DNA of 64,000 bases from Delphinus delphis (Eukaryota; Chordata; Mammalia; Artiodactyla; Delphinidae), in assembly GCF_949987515.2 (NCBI RefSeq), contig NC_082683.1:102287918-102351917 (forward strand), read 5' to 3'. This document shows positions 45,440-57,056 of this stretch, piece after piece. How positions within the stretch are numbered: the stretch's first letter is position 1; each line of letters begins with the position of its first letter. Made by a program: the position numbers and the translations under genes. The notes beneath the pieces are model-generated. The model searched no databases. It saw only the letters and a list, made by a program, of their open reading frames with translations, and was not told where the DNA came from.

Positions 45440-45620
45440 TATGATTCTACAAAGAAATTTCCAGCATATAATCATATATAACCAGGAAATAAGACAGTAT
45501 GAGTGAGAACCAGTAGAAACTGCAGAAAACTAAAACAGGCCCACACATCCTTAAGATATTGGAGTTATCTGACACAGCCAATAGAATAACTACGCGTACT
45601 AAAATTCAAACTGGAAAATT
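45440..45620 (+). mobile_element. Possible L1 ORF1-region fragment
   Basis: AGAAACTGCAGAAAACTAAAACAGGCCCACACATCC and AGATATTGGAGTTATCTGACACAGCC resemble a conserved old L1 5'/ORF1 region. Confidence 0.5.
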
Positions 45621-45639
45621 TTGTCAGAGAACTGGATGC

Positions 45640-46110
45640 TGTAGAAAGATCTAGAGGAAGAGTATTCCAGGCTGAGAGGAAAACATGTGCAAAGGCCCTG
45701 AGACACATTTGAGGGAGAGAAAGTCAGTGTGGCAGAAGCAGAGTGAGCGGGAGAGAGAGAGAGTGGTGGAAGGTGAGTTCAGGAAACAAGGCAAAGGCAG
45801 ATCATGTGAGGAGGGGAATTTGGGTTTTATTCCATGTGTCAAGGCAAACCATTGGATGGCTTACAGCATTAAAGTGACATGACTTACTTTACTTTTTTAA
45901 AAGGCCAATCTGGCTGTTGTATAGGAAATAGGCTACAGGGACGCAAAAGTAGAAGCAAGAAGACGAATTAGTAGATCATTGCAAGGTCCAGGTGGGAGAT
46001 GATGGAGGCTTAGACTAGGGTGGTGGTGATGGAGGTGGTGAGAAGTGAATTCAGGATATACTTTGAAGGGAAAGCTGACAGCTCTTCCTGATGGATAGGA
46101 CATGGGGTAT
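45640..46110 (-). mobile_element. L2 LINE (antisense), ORF2 C-terminal part
   Basis: TAGAGGAAGAGTATTCCAGGC, GTGCAAAGGCCCTGAG, AAGGCCAATCTGGCTGTTG, GGAGATGATGGAGGCTTAGACTAGGGTGGTGG and TCAGGATATACTTTGAAGGG follow reversed L2. Confidence 0.8.
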
Positions 46111-46129
46111 GGGAAAAAGGCCAGAATAG

Positions 46130-47385
46130 CTCACCGCCCCTGTGTACTCTCTCTATGACCCTGTTCTCCCCCAGCCCCCACATGGTCTCTACTTCTCTCT
46201 CAGTAGACAGCTTCCTAATGGTAATTTTCAGCCCAGTCCTTTTTTCTGAGCTTTACCCCTATGGAGGAAACCGCCTTTTGAGACCTTAGACTAAACATGC
46301 CCAAAACTTAGCTCGTCATTTTTCCCTCTAAACTTTTTTTTTTTTTTTTTTTGAGGTACGCGGGCCTCTCACTGTTGTGGCCTCTCCCGTTGCGGAGCAC
46401 AGGCTCCGGACGCGCAGGCCCAGCGGCCACGGCTCACAGGCCCAGCCGCTCCGCGGCATGTGGGATCCTCCCAGACCGGGGCACGAACCCATGTCCCCTG
46501 CACCGGCAGGCGGACTCTCAACCACTGCACCACCAGGGAAGCCCTAAACTATTTTTTTTCTCCTCAATTTCCTGTCTCAGTTAATGATACCACTTTTCAC
46601 TGGACAAGTCAGAACCTTGGGACTAATTTTAGACTTCTCACTTTCCAGGTCCAAGTGGTAACAGGGACTGGCGACTCTACCTCCTTCCTTAACATCTTTC
46701 AAAGCTGTGTGCTCCTTTCTGTTTTCATGGCTTCTGCCCTTGCTCAGGCTTCATCACCCCTTTCTAGACTCTTGTCATGGTTTCTCACCTGGTCTCACTC
46801 CCAGCCCATGCATCCTTCTAAAGTACACATCTTTCTAAAGTGCAGGTGGAACCCTTCTGGAGCTTCCAATTGCTTACAGAAGATTCAAACCCCTTAGAAT
46901 GGGTTACTGGCCTCTCCTCCAATACCCCCATCCCCACGCCCGCGCTGGAGCCATTTCCAACTTCTCTATGCCCTTGATGCTTCCCACTATGATATGATCT
47001 GGTCTCACCCAGTTACCTATGGCTTCCTGGATGTGCCTTTATATACGCTGTCATCTGCCAGGTATGCCCTTTCTCCTTCCACTACCATCAAACGCTCACC
47101 CTTCTAGTAGGAACAGTTGAAGCATCAGCTTCTCTATGAAGCAGACTTCCTCCCCTCTCCTTGCTTGCCTCCTCCCAGCACTGAGTGCATCATCTAGGAA
47201 AGCTCTGTGTAGACCTCTGGGCTAGCGCTTTTCCACTGATTAAGGTTATGTGTTTACTTGTGTATTTTGTCTAACGAGTTTCTCGAGGTCAGAGACTGTC
47301 TGATAGAACTGTGTCTTCCCCTCTCTGCCTTGAGCCTGGCACCTAGCCGGCACTCAACTAAAGCTCTAGTGGCTAGGTGAAGGAG
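46130..47385 (+). mobile_element. L2 LINE (sense), interrupted by a CHR SINE
   Basis: Left part 46130-46328 (AAACATGCCCAAAACTTAGCTCGTCA) continues after the SINE at 46551 (CAATTTCCTGTCTCAGTTAATGATACCACTTTTCACTGG). It then runs through GGAACCCTTCTGGAGCTTCC and GGTATGCCCTTTCTCCTTCC to GAGCCTGGCACCTAGCCGGCACTCAACTAAAGC at the 3' end. About 1 kb of old L2 ORF2 and 3' sequence. All frames broken. Confidence 0.75.
46335..46544 (-). mobile_element. CHR-type SINE, short GC-rich form (antisense)
   Basis: T-run (reversed A tail), GTACGCGGGCCTCTCACTG, GACGCGCAGGCCCAGCGGCC and a final CCACCAGGGAAGCCC. A short target duplication TAAACT lies at 46329-46334 and 46545-46550. It is nested in a sense L2. Confidence 0.92.
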
Positions 47386-47389
47386 TGGT

Positions 47390-47990
47390 TATGCGAATAC
47401 CCCGGACTGTATCCTCAAGCCCACAGAGTGGACCCCCAGCCCCTGAGCTCCAGGAAGCCACGGCAGCCAGGGGTTGGGGCATTTCATGAGTTTTATTCTG
47501 GGTGACTTTATCCGTGGCATCTGCTTCTCTGCCCAGCTGCTCTGGATGGATGGTCCCTGCAGACAAGTAGGAGGTCAGATTTTTTGTTCCTACTTGTGCC
47601 CAAGAGCCTTCCTTTTTAGTTCCATCCACAAAGTCCCCAGGCAAGGGACATATGCCGTCCACCTCCCCTGCCCATCTCCCTGGGATCCCCAGGTTCCACC
47701 CCAGCCCAGAGCTCACGGCCCTTGGGACTTAATCAGAGACAGCATTTCTACTGGGTGGCTTTGGGTAAAGCTGACAATGTTTAGGAGCCCACAGTTGTGC
47801 CTTAAGTTCACAGCACAAATGACCATACATGGATATTAACAAGCTTCTTTCATAATCACTTGTGATTTCTATAACACGTCTCTGACACCCGCCCCCTGCC
47901 CCCCGGTCCTCTTTCCACTCTTTTCCTCACTTATAATTTTCTATTTATGGAAAAAGTGGTAGGGAGCAGCAGAAAGGGAAGAAAAGAACT
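47390..47990. other. Intergenic sequence without a clear element
   Basis: No recognised repeat or gene. Confidence 0.35.
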
Positions 47991-48049
47991 TGGAAAAGAG
48001 AGAATGACCCAAAGAAGAAAAATTAGGAAGAGAGAGGAATGAAGGAAGG

Positions 48050-48148
48050 AGCAGAGGGAAAGAAAAGAAAGAAGGAAGAGAGAGAAAGAGGGAGACAATG
48101 AGAGAGAAAGAGACAGAGAAGAAAGAAAGAAAGGAAGAAAGAAAGAAA

Positions 48149-48202
<54 letters not shown>

Positions 48203-48222
48203 AAAAGAAGAAAGAAAGAACC
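48050..48222. repeat. GAAA/GGAA purine microsatellite
   Basis: A purine-only tract that begins imperfect (AAAGAAGGAAGAGAGAGAAAG) and ends in a long pure AAAG array at about 48145-48200. It is probably highly length-variable and could adopt triplex (H-DNA) structure. Confidence 0.93.
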
Positions 48223-48229
48223 TTAAATT

Positions 48230-49235
48230 AAGTAACCACACATGTCTCTAAGAAACATATCTAAAGTACCTCTACTTAAACAGCAGGGACCTCATGGCAG
48301 ATATTATACGTTTAATGACTAGAGAAACCAATCACAGAACAAAGCCCCTTTCTTTGTGAGCTGTCATATGATAACCCAAACACAGTAGTTGCTAGTTTTC
48401 TGCAGACACTACCCAACCACAGCCGTCTGTCTTGGTCCTAGACTGTTTAAAAAAAAGAAGAATTTTTTTTTTTTTAAATATGTGCGTGTGTGTATCAGTC
48501 ACAAGACCATCGCAACAATGGCTGCCCTGTGGAATTCAGCTGGGTTGTCCCAGCCCACAGGCCGCTCCTGGCCGCCAGATGTCAGCCAGCCAGAGGTTCC
48601 CTTTCATCCTCACCCACCGCAGAGCCATTCTGGTCTGTGCAGTGGTGAGGGCTGACAACCCTCTCCAAGCTCCACCCCAGAACTGAGAGAGGCCTGATCT
48701 TGCCTGAGGCCAGCTAGGGGTGCAGGGTGAGGGGGTGGGGAGGGTGAGAGCAAAGCCTCCTGGGAACGGAGATGGGGTGGCTCAGGGCTGTTCTCAAAGC
48801 TCAGCACCTGCTGCTCATTAAGAGGCTTGTTTTCAACCTAGGAATCCAGTCGTGACCATCAGGGAAAACCAGGACAGACCTCACTGCCAGGGTTTGAAAG
48901 AAGCACCAGGAGCTGGGGTGTGTGGTGGGAAGCACACACGAGTCCTCCGCCCGGGAGTGCTTCCCGGGTGCTCATGGGTCCTACTGTCGAGGCAGGAAGC
49001 AGATGGATGGCTCCGGACCCCACTACTTCCACCGCTTCCTCCATCCCTTTCTCTCCCAACGCTTTCTTCTTCTCTTCTTCCTCCTCTTCCTTCTCCTCCT
49101 CCTTCTTTTTCCTTTCACACTGCAGATTTGGAGCAGCAATGGAAGTCCAGCAAGGCAGTTGGAAGGCTCACCACGCGAAGATGTCGCCCAGAGGGCCCCA
49201 GAGCTCCCAACCCCACCTCTGGGCTGTGAGAGAAC
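48230..49235. other. Intergenic sequence with a pyrimidine tract
   Basis: A TCC/TTC-rich tract lies at about 49065-49115. Otherwise nothing was recognised. Confidence 0.4.
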
Positions 49236-49239
49236 ACCG

Positions 49240-49455
49240 TAATGCAGTTCAGCTTTCGGGGAAGAGCTTCTTCCTTCACTGGCTACGTGTCCTTAGATAA
49301 TTTAGTTACCCTACCAGCCTCAGGTTCCTCACCTTCAAACTGGAGGTAATAGCACCTGGTTCACGTGAGGAGGTATCCGAGTGCTTCGTTCACAGGGTTA
49401 GCACAGGGAGCTCAGGGGTGATACGGTGGGTAATATCTGTAGCACCTAGTAAATG
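49240..49455 (+). mobile_element. MIR SINE (sense)
   Basis: CTTCACTGGCTACGTGTCC, CAGCCTCAGGTTCCTCACC and TGTAGCACCTAGTAAATGCTTAA match MIR. Confidence 0.65.
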
Positions 49456-49459
49456 CTTA

Positions 49460-51640
49460 AAGAATTCCGTCATTTAATGGATATGATTAACACCTACTAA
49501 ATGTCAGTCCGTGTTCCAGGTGCTGGGAGAAAAAACAAACAAAAAGAAAATCCCGATCTCATGGAGTTAATATTCTAGGAGGGGGAGACAGACAAGAAAC
49601 AAGTAAATAAGTAAAATAGACAGGATGTTAGATGATGAAAAGGGCTGTGGAAAGAATAAAATCAGGGAGGGGATAGGAGTGCTGGAGGAGGGGGGATTTG
49701 CAATTTTCAATCCAGTGGCCAACACTCCCTGGAAAGTGATATTTGAATAAAGAGCTGAAGGAGGTGAAAGAGCCCAGCCTGCAGATGTCTGAGGGAAAAA
49801 CCTTTTGGGTGGGGGGTGGGGTGGGGGTGGGGGAGGGACAGCAAGTGCAAAGGCCCTGAGGCAGGAGTGCACCAGGTGGGGCTAAGAAGCATCTAGGAGG
49901 CTGGTGTGGCTGCAGCTGAGTCGGGGTGGGAGAATAGTTGGAAATGAGGCCAGAGAGGTAATGGTTCGCATGTGCAGGAGGGTAGGGTGGTAACAGGGAG
50001 TGCAGTCATGTAGGGACTTGTTGATCATTGTAAAAACTTGGGAGAGTTTTAAGGAGAGGAGTGGTATAATCCAATTAAGGTTTTAACAGGAGTGCTCAGG
50101 ATCATGGGTTGAAGGTAGACCACAGGGGTCAGAGTGGCAGCAGGGAAACTAGTTAAAGGCCAGTGCAGTAGTAGTTCAGGGGAGAGACGGCGGTGGCCTC
50201 GATCATGCGGAAGAAAGGAGGTGGTGAGAAGTGGGTTGGATTCAGCATATGTTTTTTAAGGAGGAAGTGACAGAATTTGATGACGGATTCCATGAGCAGT
50301 GTGAAAACAAGAGAGGAGTTCTAGAATGTCTGTGAGAGTTTTGGCCTGAATGAAATTGCCATTTAGAGTAAATGCTCTGAGTTCTGTTTTGGATATTGTG
50401 AGAGACTGTTGCCTCAATGGCTCCCAATGAGTCATGCACTGGGGCTTGTACCCTGGGACTTGCCCTCTTAGAAGGCTGCCTCAGCCATGTGAGAAGCACA
50501 GACTGTCCTGCTGGAGAGGAATATGGAGGACGACCAAGAGCTCCAGCTAATGGCCCGACATGTAAATGAGGGCATCTTCAACCATCTGGTCCCAGTAGAG
50601 CCTCCAGAGCATTTCAGTCTCCTGAGTGATCCAGCTGGTCCAGCCCAAAATGCCACGAAGCTTTAGGGTTTCTGATGAGCAATAGATAACTGGTACAATC
50701 ACGTGAAATTTGAAACGTCTTATGGACATTCAAACTGGGATGTCAAGTAGGCAGCTGGATGTATGAGTCTAGAATCCAGGGGATGTCCAGGCTGCAAACA
50801 CATCTTGGGAGTCATCAGCATATCAATGATAGTTAAAGCCATGAGACTGAAAGCACCAACGGTGTGTGGGTGTATAGGTACAGAAGAGGAGTCCAAGGAC
50901 TGAGGCCCGAGACACCATAACATCCAGAAAGGAAGAAGGATTGCAAATGTGACCGAGAAGGACCAGTCGGTGCAAAAGGAGAAGAACCAGGCATGTGTGG
51001 TGTCCTGGTACCAAGTAACAGACTGTGTTACTGGTAGAAAGAAGGAATCAGTTATGTCAAATACTGCTAATGGATTCAATAAGATGATGACTGAGAATTG
51101 ACCACTGGATTTAGTCCACGAACGTTTTTAGTTAGCTTGAGAGGAACAGTTTTAGTGGAGTGGTAAGAGTGGAAGCCTGCTTACAAGGAATTGAAGAGTG
51201 AATGGGAGGAGAGGAACTGGAACCACGGCCATAGAAATCCCCTTTGAGGGATTCTGATATAAAAGAAAAATAGGAAAATGCATCCATAGTGGTAGAAGGA
51301 TGTGCAATCAGGGAAGGTGTCTTAAGGTTGGGAGCATGTTGTTTATGGATGGGAATGATTCAGTAGAGAGAGGAAAATCAAGTGATGCAGGAGACAGAAA
51401 GGAGATTCGCCGGATGATGGCCTTGAGTTGAGTGGAAATAAGACGCAGGGTATAAATGGAGGCACTGGTCTTAGCTGGGAACAAGAATGGACCATACATA
51501 ATGTGGGAGGAAAGGCACAATACGTGGGCACTGACGTAAGCTAGTGAGTAGATGTCGGTAGAAGTATACGAAATTTCACTGCTTATGTTTTCCTGGCAAA
51601 GTCATTGGCTGAACTTGAGGATAAGGGAAGGGGTGTTGGA
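49460..51640 (-). mobile_element. Long L2 LINE copy with reverse transcriptase remnant (antisense)
   Basis: L2 is an ancient CR1-clade LINE. From left to right the reversed 3' end (AACACCTACTAAATGTCAGTCC, GATCTCATGGAGTTAATATTCTAG), GGACAGCAAGTGCAAAGGCCCTGAGG, TGTAGGGACTTGTTGATCATTG, TGTATGAGTCTAGAATCCAGGGG, GTCATCAGCATATCAATGATAG, GTCCAAGGACTGAGGCCCGAG, TGACTGAGAATTGACCACTGGATT and GGGAATGATTCAGTAGAGAG run in order without large gaps. Minus-strand peptides such as FPLSTESFPSINNMLP at about 51340-51400 and LMALTIIDMLMTPKM near 50790-50850 correspond to the finger and palm regions. The usual YADD-type catalytic box is mutated and frames are broken, so it is inactive. It is the longest transposon in the window. 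Confidence 0.85.
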
Positions 51641-51649
51641 AGGTCAAGG

Positions 51650-52345
51650 AGGAAGGGATAGAAATGAATGGTAGCCATCTTATGATCTCCCTGTGAGCGG
51701 TGAGCGTTCCCATCCTACCCATTACTCTCCAGGACTACTTTAGGACACTGGTAGATCCAGGCTTTATATAGCCTGTAATGTAGAGTGACTTTGGTAGGCA
51801 CTACTGAGCCTAGACAAAGCCATTTCTTACTTCCTCCTTGACACAGAACCCAGTTTTGTTCAGATACATGGTGGCCACGTGCTTAGGGGAGTCTGGGTCT
51901 TTTCCCTGACTAGGGATTAGACCCTAGTCTAATTGGTTAGTGTGAGCTGATCAAGATAATTCTGGTCCCTCTGCCAGCAATTGTTGTAGGCCTGGACATG
52001 TGTTGCGATTCTGATCAATAACATGTGAGGGGAGATCTGTTGGCAGTCTCTTAGAAAAGATTTTCCCTTATGATATAAAGAGAATCCTAGAAAGGATATT
52101 TCTTCTCTTAGCTCCCCTGTGTTATCTGTGTATAGAACCTGAGTCTGAAAGCAGCCACACTGAGGCCAGGTCTAAGGGGGGCCCACATGGAAGAAGGAAG
52201 GTCTTTCATGACATCACTGAGGCACTGAATTCAACCCAGGAGCCTCCCTAACTCCTGCCATCTTAGTATGTGAGATATTATCAACTAGTTTCCTTATTGA
52301 CGCTGCCCTTTTGTGTTGGTTCATCTGTGTTTTGCAACTGGAAGA
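51650..52345 (+). mobile_element. Possible ancient LTR-like repeat, family unresolved
   Basis: CATGGTGGCCACGTGCTTAGGGGAGTCTGGG, AAGCAGCCACACTGAGGCCAGG and CATGACATCACTGAGGCACTG resemble an ancient dispersed mammalian repeat whose reverse form appears near 60320-60640. Confidence 0.35.
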
Positions 52346-52379
52346 AATTTGATACCCAGAATATCAGCAAAATAGTTGC

Positions 52380-53010
52380 AGAATTTAGCTTGGCTTTATT
52401 GAGGACACCAATTCAATTCGATGCAACATAGAGAAAATGAGAACAACGTGCCAGGCATGGTATCAGACACAGATGAAGAAAACTGCCTTACCATAAATTA
52501 CTTATAACAAATCTATGTGTGTTTGTATTGGGGGATGGGAATAATAAAATAGAAAATGACTCTTCTAGAAAGCAGAATGTGTTAAGTGCCTTGAAAGAGA
52601 TACAGGAGGTCAAAGAAGATAGTGATAGCATCCATTGGGGGAAAGTGGGCTAGTCTCCATGAAGGAAGTAGAGTAGAAGCCGGGTCTTGAAAAGTAGGTA
52701 GGATTTTTAGAGACAGAGTGAAGGGCTTTCCAGGTCTAGAAACTAGGAGTCTGTACTAGGAAAGGCAGAATCCAGAAAGTGGACTGGTCTGGAAAGCCAA
52801 GTGGAATATCCGGTTCAGCTGGCATATGGATAGTGTGTAGAGGAGGGGTGGAAATAATGTTGAAAAGTTACACTGGGTCAGGATTTGAGACGCCTTAAAT
52901 AGCAGGCCAAGAAATGAGGATCTGCTTAGGTTGCAAAGGGCGGCCCCTGGGGATATTCTCAATAGACAGGTAACAGGATCAGAGCTGAATGTGGGGAGAT
53001 CCATCTTTAG
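52380..53010 (-). mobile_element. L2-like LINE remnant (antisense)
   Basis: CGTGCCAGGCATGGTATCAGAC, AGTAGAGTAGAAGCCGGGTCTTGAAAAG, GGCTTTCCAGGTCTAG and CTTAAATAGCAGGCCAAGAAATGAGG follow the reversed L2 3' half, diverged. Confidence 0.5.
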
Positions 53011-53286
53011 TAGACGGACTGAAGCCTGTTCTTTTTTACCAAATAATAACTGTTTTGATTATTTGCCACACCCTCAACACACACAGACATTAATATAGAT
53101 GCACCTAAAGCCTCAGCAAAAACAAACAAGAGAGAATTACATTCTCAGACCCAAGCCATGGGAGGGAGGAACAGGGACAGATCATTTGCCCCGGTCTTGT
53201 ACAAACCTCTCCAACCCTTCTTCCTGGATTCCGCTTGCCCCTCTTCTTTTAGGCTCCCTATAACAGGAAAGAATCACCATTCTGTT

Positions 53287-53627
53287 CATTTATTTATTTA
53301 TTTTTGGCTGCGTTGGGTCTTCGTTGTTACGCGCGGGCTTTCTCCAGTTGCGGCGAGCGGGGGCTACGCTTCGTTGCAGCGCGCAGGCTTCTCATTGCGG
53401 TGGCTTCTCTTGTTGCGGAGCATGGGCTCTAGGCACACGGGCTTCAGTAGTTGTGGCATGTGGGCTCAGTAGTTGTGGCTCGTGGGCTCTAGAGCACAGG
53501 CTCAGTAGTTGTGGCGCACGGGCTTAGTTGCTCCGCGGCATGTGGGATCTTCCTGGACCAGGGATCGAACCCATGTCCCCTGCACTGGCAGGTGGGTTCT
53601 TAACCACTGTGCCACCAGGGAAGTCCC
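53287..53627 (-). mobile_element. CHR-type SINE, long form (antisense)
   Basis: Reversed tail TTTATTTATTTATTTTTGGCTGCG, modules of GGCTCAGTAGTTGTGGC, box GGGATCGAACCC, and a head ending CCACCAGGGAAGTCCC. Target duplication CCATTCTGTT lies at 53277-53286 and 53637-53646. Confidence 0.95.
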
Positions 53628-53649
53628 CCCCACCCCCCATTCTGTTTAC

Positions 53650-54130
53650 AATCTGCCCCCAGAGCCCACATTTGCACCAGGACAGTGGTTCTCTATCTTC
53701 TAGTCTCTAATGTTTTATACAGTGGAGCTCCTATTAATCACGGTACCCTTTTCAGAACACCATAAAATATTGATATATTTAAGTCCAAAATACAGCCTAT
53801 GATTTAGCACAAAATTAGATATTTAGGTACTGTATGCTTAAGTTGCTTAGAAATGTTAAATTTAATTAAATTTACAGACACTAACACCCAATATAAAACC
53901 ACAACCATAAGCCCAAACACCTGTCCATAGAAAAAACAAGCTGTCAAACTAAGTGCTGGCGGCTATGTCTGGGTGCATTAATATTCATTTGCTACTTGCT
54001 AATTCTCTCTGTCATCTGCTAGCACTGGCCAGTGGACAAGCAGTAACAGGTGCCAAAGATTTAATAAAAATGTAGAGAGCAAAAAACAAAAAACTGGAGA
54101 AATTCTATTCATTAACTTAATTTTCTGGGA
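53650..54130. other. Intergenic AT-rich sequence without a clear element
   Basis: No recognised repeat or gene. Confidence 0.35.
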
Positions 54131-54134
54131 ATTA

Positions 54135-54420
54135 GCCTATTTCTTCATTCATTCAACAAAGACTGATTGGGCAGTTACTGTGTGCCAGGCACCGTGCCAG
54201 GCGGAGGAGACACACAGAAGTAAGGTGCAGGCCTGCCTTCCAGAAGATGCCTAGTCATGGCTGCGGTCGAGAAAACGCTAACAGGACCAGAGGAAGTGAA
54301 TGCCGTGGTGGAAACAGTGGAGGGACCTACGGAGCCTAGAGCCCAGGGCCAGGGAGGGCATCCTGGAGGATGAGCCATGAGAGGTAAGTCCTGAAAATAA
54401 GCTCAGGTAATCTCAGCCAG
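54135..54420 (-). mobile_element. L2 LINE 3' end (antisense)
   Basis: TTCATTCATTCAACAAAGACTGATTGGGCAG, CTGTGTGCCAGGCACCGTGCCAGG and GGGCATCCTGGAGGATGAGCC match reversed L2. Confidence 0.75.
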
Positions 54421-54567
54421 TGCTGGTCAGAGACCAGCACAATGTTCATGGCATCATTGGGGAGGGCAGGGCCACTACTGGGTCACCGACGTTTACATTT
54501 TGTGAGATAATGATCATACAAAATATCATAATTTTATAGATGAAAGGCCTTTTAGTACCTGAAATTT

Positions 54568-54592
54568 AAAAAGAAAGAAAGAAAGAAAGAGA
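54568..54592. repeat. Short GAAA microsatellite
   Basis: Five to six AAAG units in AAAAAGAAAGAAAGAAAGAAAG. Confidence 0.8.
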
Positions 54593-54599
54593 AATCAGA

Positions 54600-54900
54600 A
54601 GTTCATAACTTCATTACAGATCTAGAAAACAAACTTATGGTTACCGGGGGAAAGGAGGGGGAGGGACAAATTGGGAGGTTGGGACTGACATATACACACC
54701 ACTATATATAAATTAGATAACGAATAAGGACCTACCGTATAGCACAGGACACTCTACTCAATACTGTGTAATGACCTATATGGGAAAATAACCTAAAAAA
54801 AGAATAGATATATGTATATGTATAACAGATTCACTTTGCTATACACCTGAAACTAACACATTGTAAATCAATTATACTCCAATAAAAATTAAAAAAAAAG
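54600..54900 (+). mobile_element. L1 LINE 3' end (younger, cetartiodactyl type)
   Basis: AACAAACTTATGGTTACCGG, GGGAGGTTGGGACTGACATATACACACC, ATAAGGACCTACCGTATAGCACAGG, ATTCACTTTGCTATACACCTGAAACTAACAC, a CTCCAATAAAAATTA signal and an A tail. 5'-truncated. Confidence 0.93.
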
Positions 54901-54904
54901 AAAT

Positions 54905-56070
54905 ATACAACTTCAGAAAAAAGGAACGTCCTGTACTTGGTATAATTTTAACTTTGTGAAGAAATCATCACATTGTTCTTACTTGTCTCACTTGGCTGCA
55001 GATTCATGAAAACATGAGTCCTAGAGCTGCAGTGGGGAGAGAAGCTGGGGAAGGCGCAGCAGCAGAGCAAAGGAACGTGGACAGAGGTGCTGAGGCGTAT
55101 GGGACCTTCGTCTTTCTGGGCGCCCTGGGTTTGGGGGAGGGAGGGGAGTAGAGGCAACTAGCCCCCAGGGCTGTGTCATGACCTTCCAGGGCATGCTTTC
55201 CTTGGGGGTGTGTAGGGAGCAGGTCTTCTCCTATAAAAATATTACAAATTATGTTTTATGACTATGTTGGAATAAAGAATATAATCTTTGACCCTAACAG
55301 CTCATTTTTTCCCCTTTGATGTTAAAAGAAATTAAAACATTTTTGTGGGCCCCTAAAAGTATTGTGGACTTAAGGTTCTTTGTCCTCTATGCCTAATGGG
55401 TAAATCAGGCCTGACAGTCCTAAAACTAGGGGCAGCATCCCGTGAGGTGGGGTGCCAGAGGGCCTCTGTGTCACCATCAGGACCTTGCTGGTCCTGCCTG
55501 TGGAAAAGTCGGGCCCTGCTTGGGGAGCAGGGGTGTACCAGAGGAAAGTTGAGGAATGAAGTCACAAGACAGCCAAATACCATAGAGGCGTGTGGATCTG
55601 GTAAATGAGCACAGCCAAGACTGGATACCCCAGAGGACAAAGGGCCACTTGCCAATGGCCAGTAGGACAGCCTGGCCTCTTCCGGCTTCAGGGACTAGAC
55701 ACAGCAGGGACCAGCCCTTCCTAGAAATTCTGCCAGATGGTCTAGCATCCTGGGCTTGGCCTGATCTACATTTTATCAGCCAGGGCCAGACCAAGCCTTT
55801 CAATTCAGAGCCCCTCCCTCTACCACGATCCTTCCCCAAATACCACCTCTACTGTGGACTGGATAAACCAAGGCTAAATTTTAGTCCAGCTGACCCTTTC
55901 TGTCCAAGTCTCAGGTGTGTTTATACAAGGTAGGCATTGGGGCTGTGACTGGTGCTTTTTCCCTTGCTTGGCTCAAAGGAAGTCTTGTGTAGGGTATACA
56001 GGACTGGAGGGCAGGGACCAAGGTCGTTTAAATGCATAGGGCACTTGAGGTCGCTGATGGGAAGACACGA
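54905..56070. other. Intergenic sequence without a clear element
   Basis: No recognised repeat or gene. Confidence 0.35.
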
Positions 56071-56355
56071 GAGGATAGAAAGAGAGAGAGAGAGAGAGAA
56101 GAGGCACAGAAGGAATCCACAGCAGGAGCCCAGATGATGTTTTTGAAAGAATGATGTATCCTTACAAATATATGTGCTCTGATACATTACCCTAATTTTT
56201 CTAATTTAGCCTAGGTAAAAGGATTCCAGAGACAAATGCATAATAATAAAAATTGAGGGAATCAAAATGGACAAAATGTAAATGTCTAACTAGAATAGTG
56301 TCTAAATAAGTAAATAGGATTTTCATGCTCTCTGCTAATGTCTTTCTGCCCAGTA

Positions 56356-56564
56356 TTTTTGTTGTTGTTGTTGTGGTACGCGGGCCTCTCACTGTTGCGG
56401 CCTCTCCCGTCGCAGAGCACAGGCTCCGGACGCGCAGGCTCAGCGGCCATGGCTCATGGGTCCAGCCGCTCCATGACATGTAGGATCTTCCGGGACCGGG
56501 GCACGAACCCGTGTGCCCTGCATCGGCAGGCGGACTCTCAACCACTGCGCCACCAGGGAAGCCC
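56356..56564 (-). mobile_element. CHR-type SINE, short form (antisense)
   Basis: Reversed body from GTACGCGGGCCTCTCACTG to CCACCAGGGAAGCCC. The reversed tail is TTTTTGTTGTTGTTGTTG, so the A tail has mutated into a CAA microsatellite. Confidence 0.92.
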
Positions 56565-56867
56565 TGACTTTTTTTCTTAATGACACTGATATTATCAAAG
56601 AGTTCAGCTGGTTATCCTGTGGAATGTCCCACGATCTGGGTTTTACTGATTGTTTCCTCATGATTATATTCAGGCTGAGTGTCTGAGACAAGAATACTAC
56701 ACAGGTGAAGCCGTGTGCATCCCACTGCCCACATCAGGAGGCCATAACGTCAGTTACCCTCACTGTCTGTGATACCAACTTTAAAAATTTGGCTAAGGGA
56801 ATGTCTATCAGATCTCTTCATTGTAAAGATAACTTTTGACCTTTGTAATTAATAATTACACTGTGGG

Positions 56868-57056
56868 GGTTTCTCTGGTGGCGCAGTGGTTGAGAGTCCG
56901 CCTGCCGATGCAGGGGACACGGGTTCGTGCCCCGGTCCGGAAAGATCCCAATGCCGCGGAGCGGCTGTGCCCGTGAGCCATGGCCGCTGAGCCTGCGCGT
57001 CCGGAGCCTGTGCTCCGCAACGGGAGAGGCCACAACAGTGAGAGGCCCACATACCA
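56868..57056 (+). mobile_element. CHR-type SINE, short form, without an A tail
   Basis: Body from GGTTTCTCTGGTGGCGCAG to GAGAGGCCCACATACC. A perfect 17-bp target duplication AATAATTACACTGTGGG lies at 56851-56867 and 57057-57073, and the right copy starts directly after the SINE 3' end with no A run between. Confidence 0.95.

Noticed and set aside
46351..46584. Recurring protein frames containing GRAGSAAMAHGPSRSAA-like text (also at 11078, 31396, 56338, 56818, 62336)
   Set aside because: They are translations of the CHR SINE body, which explains their repetition; they are not a gene family.
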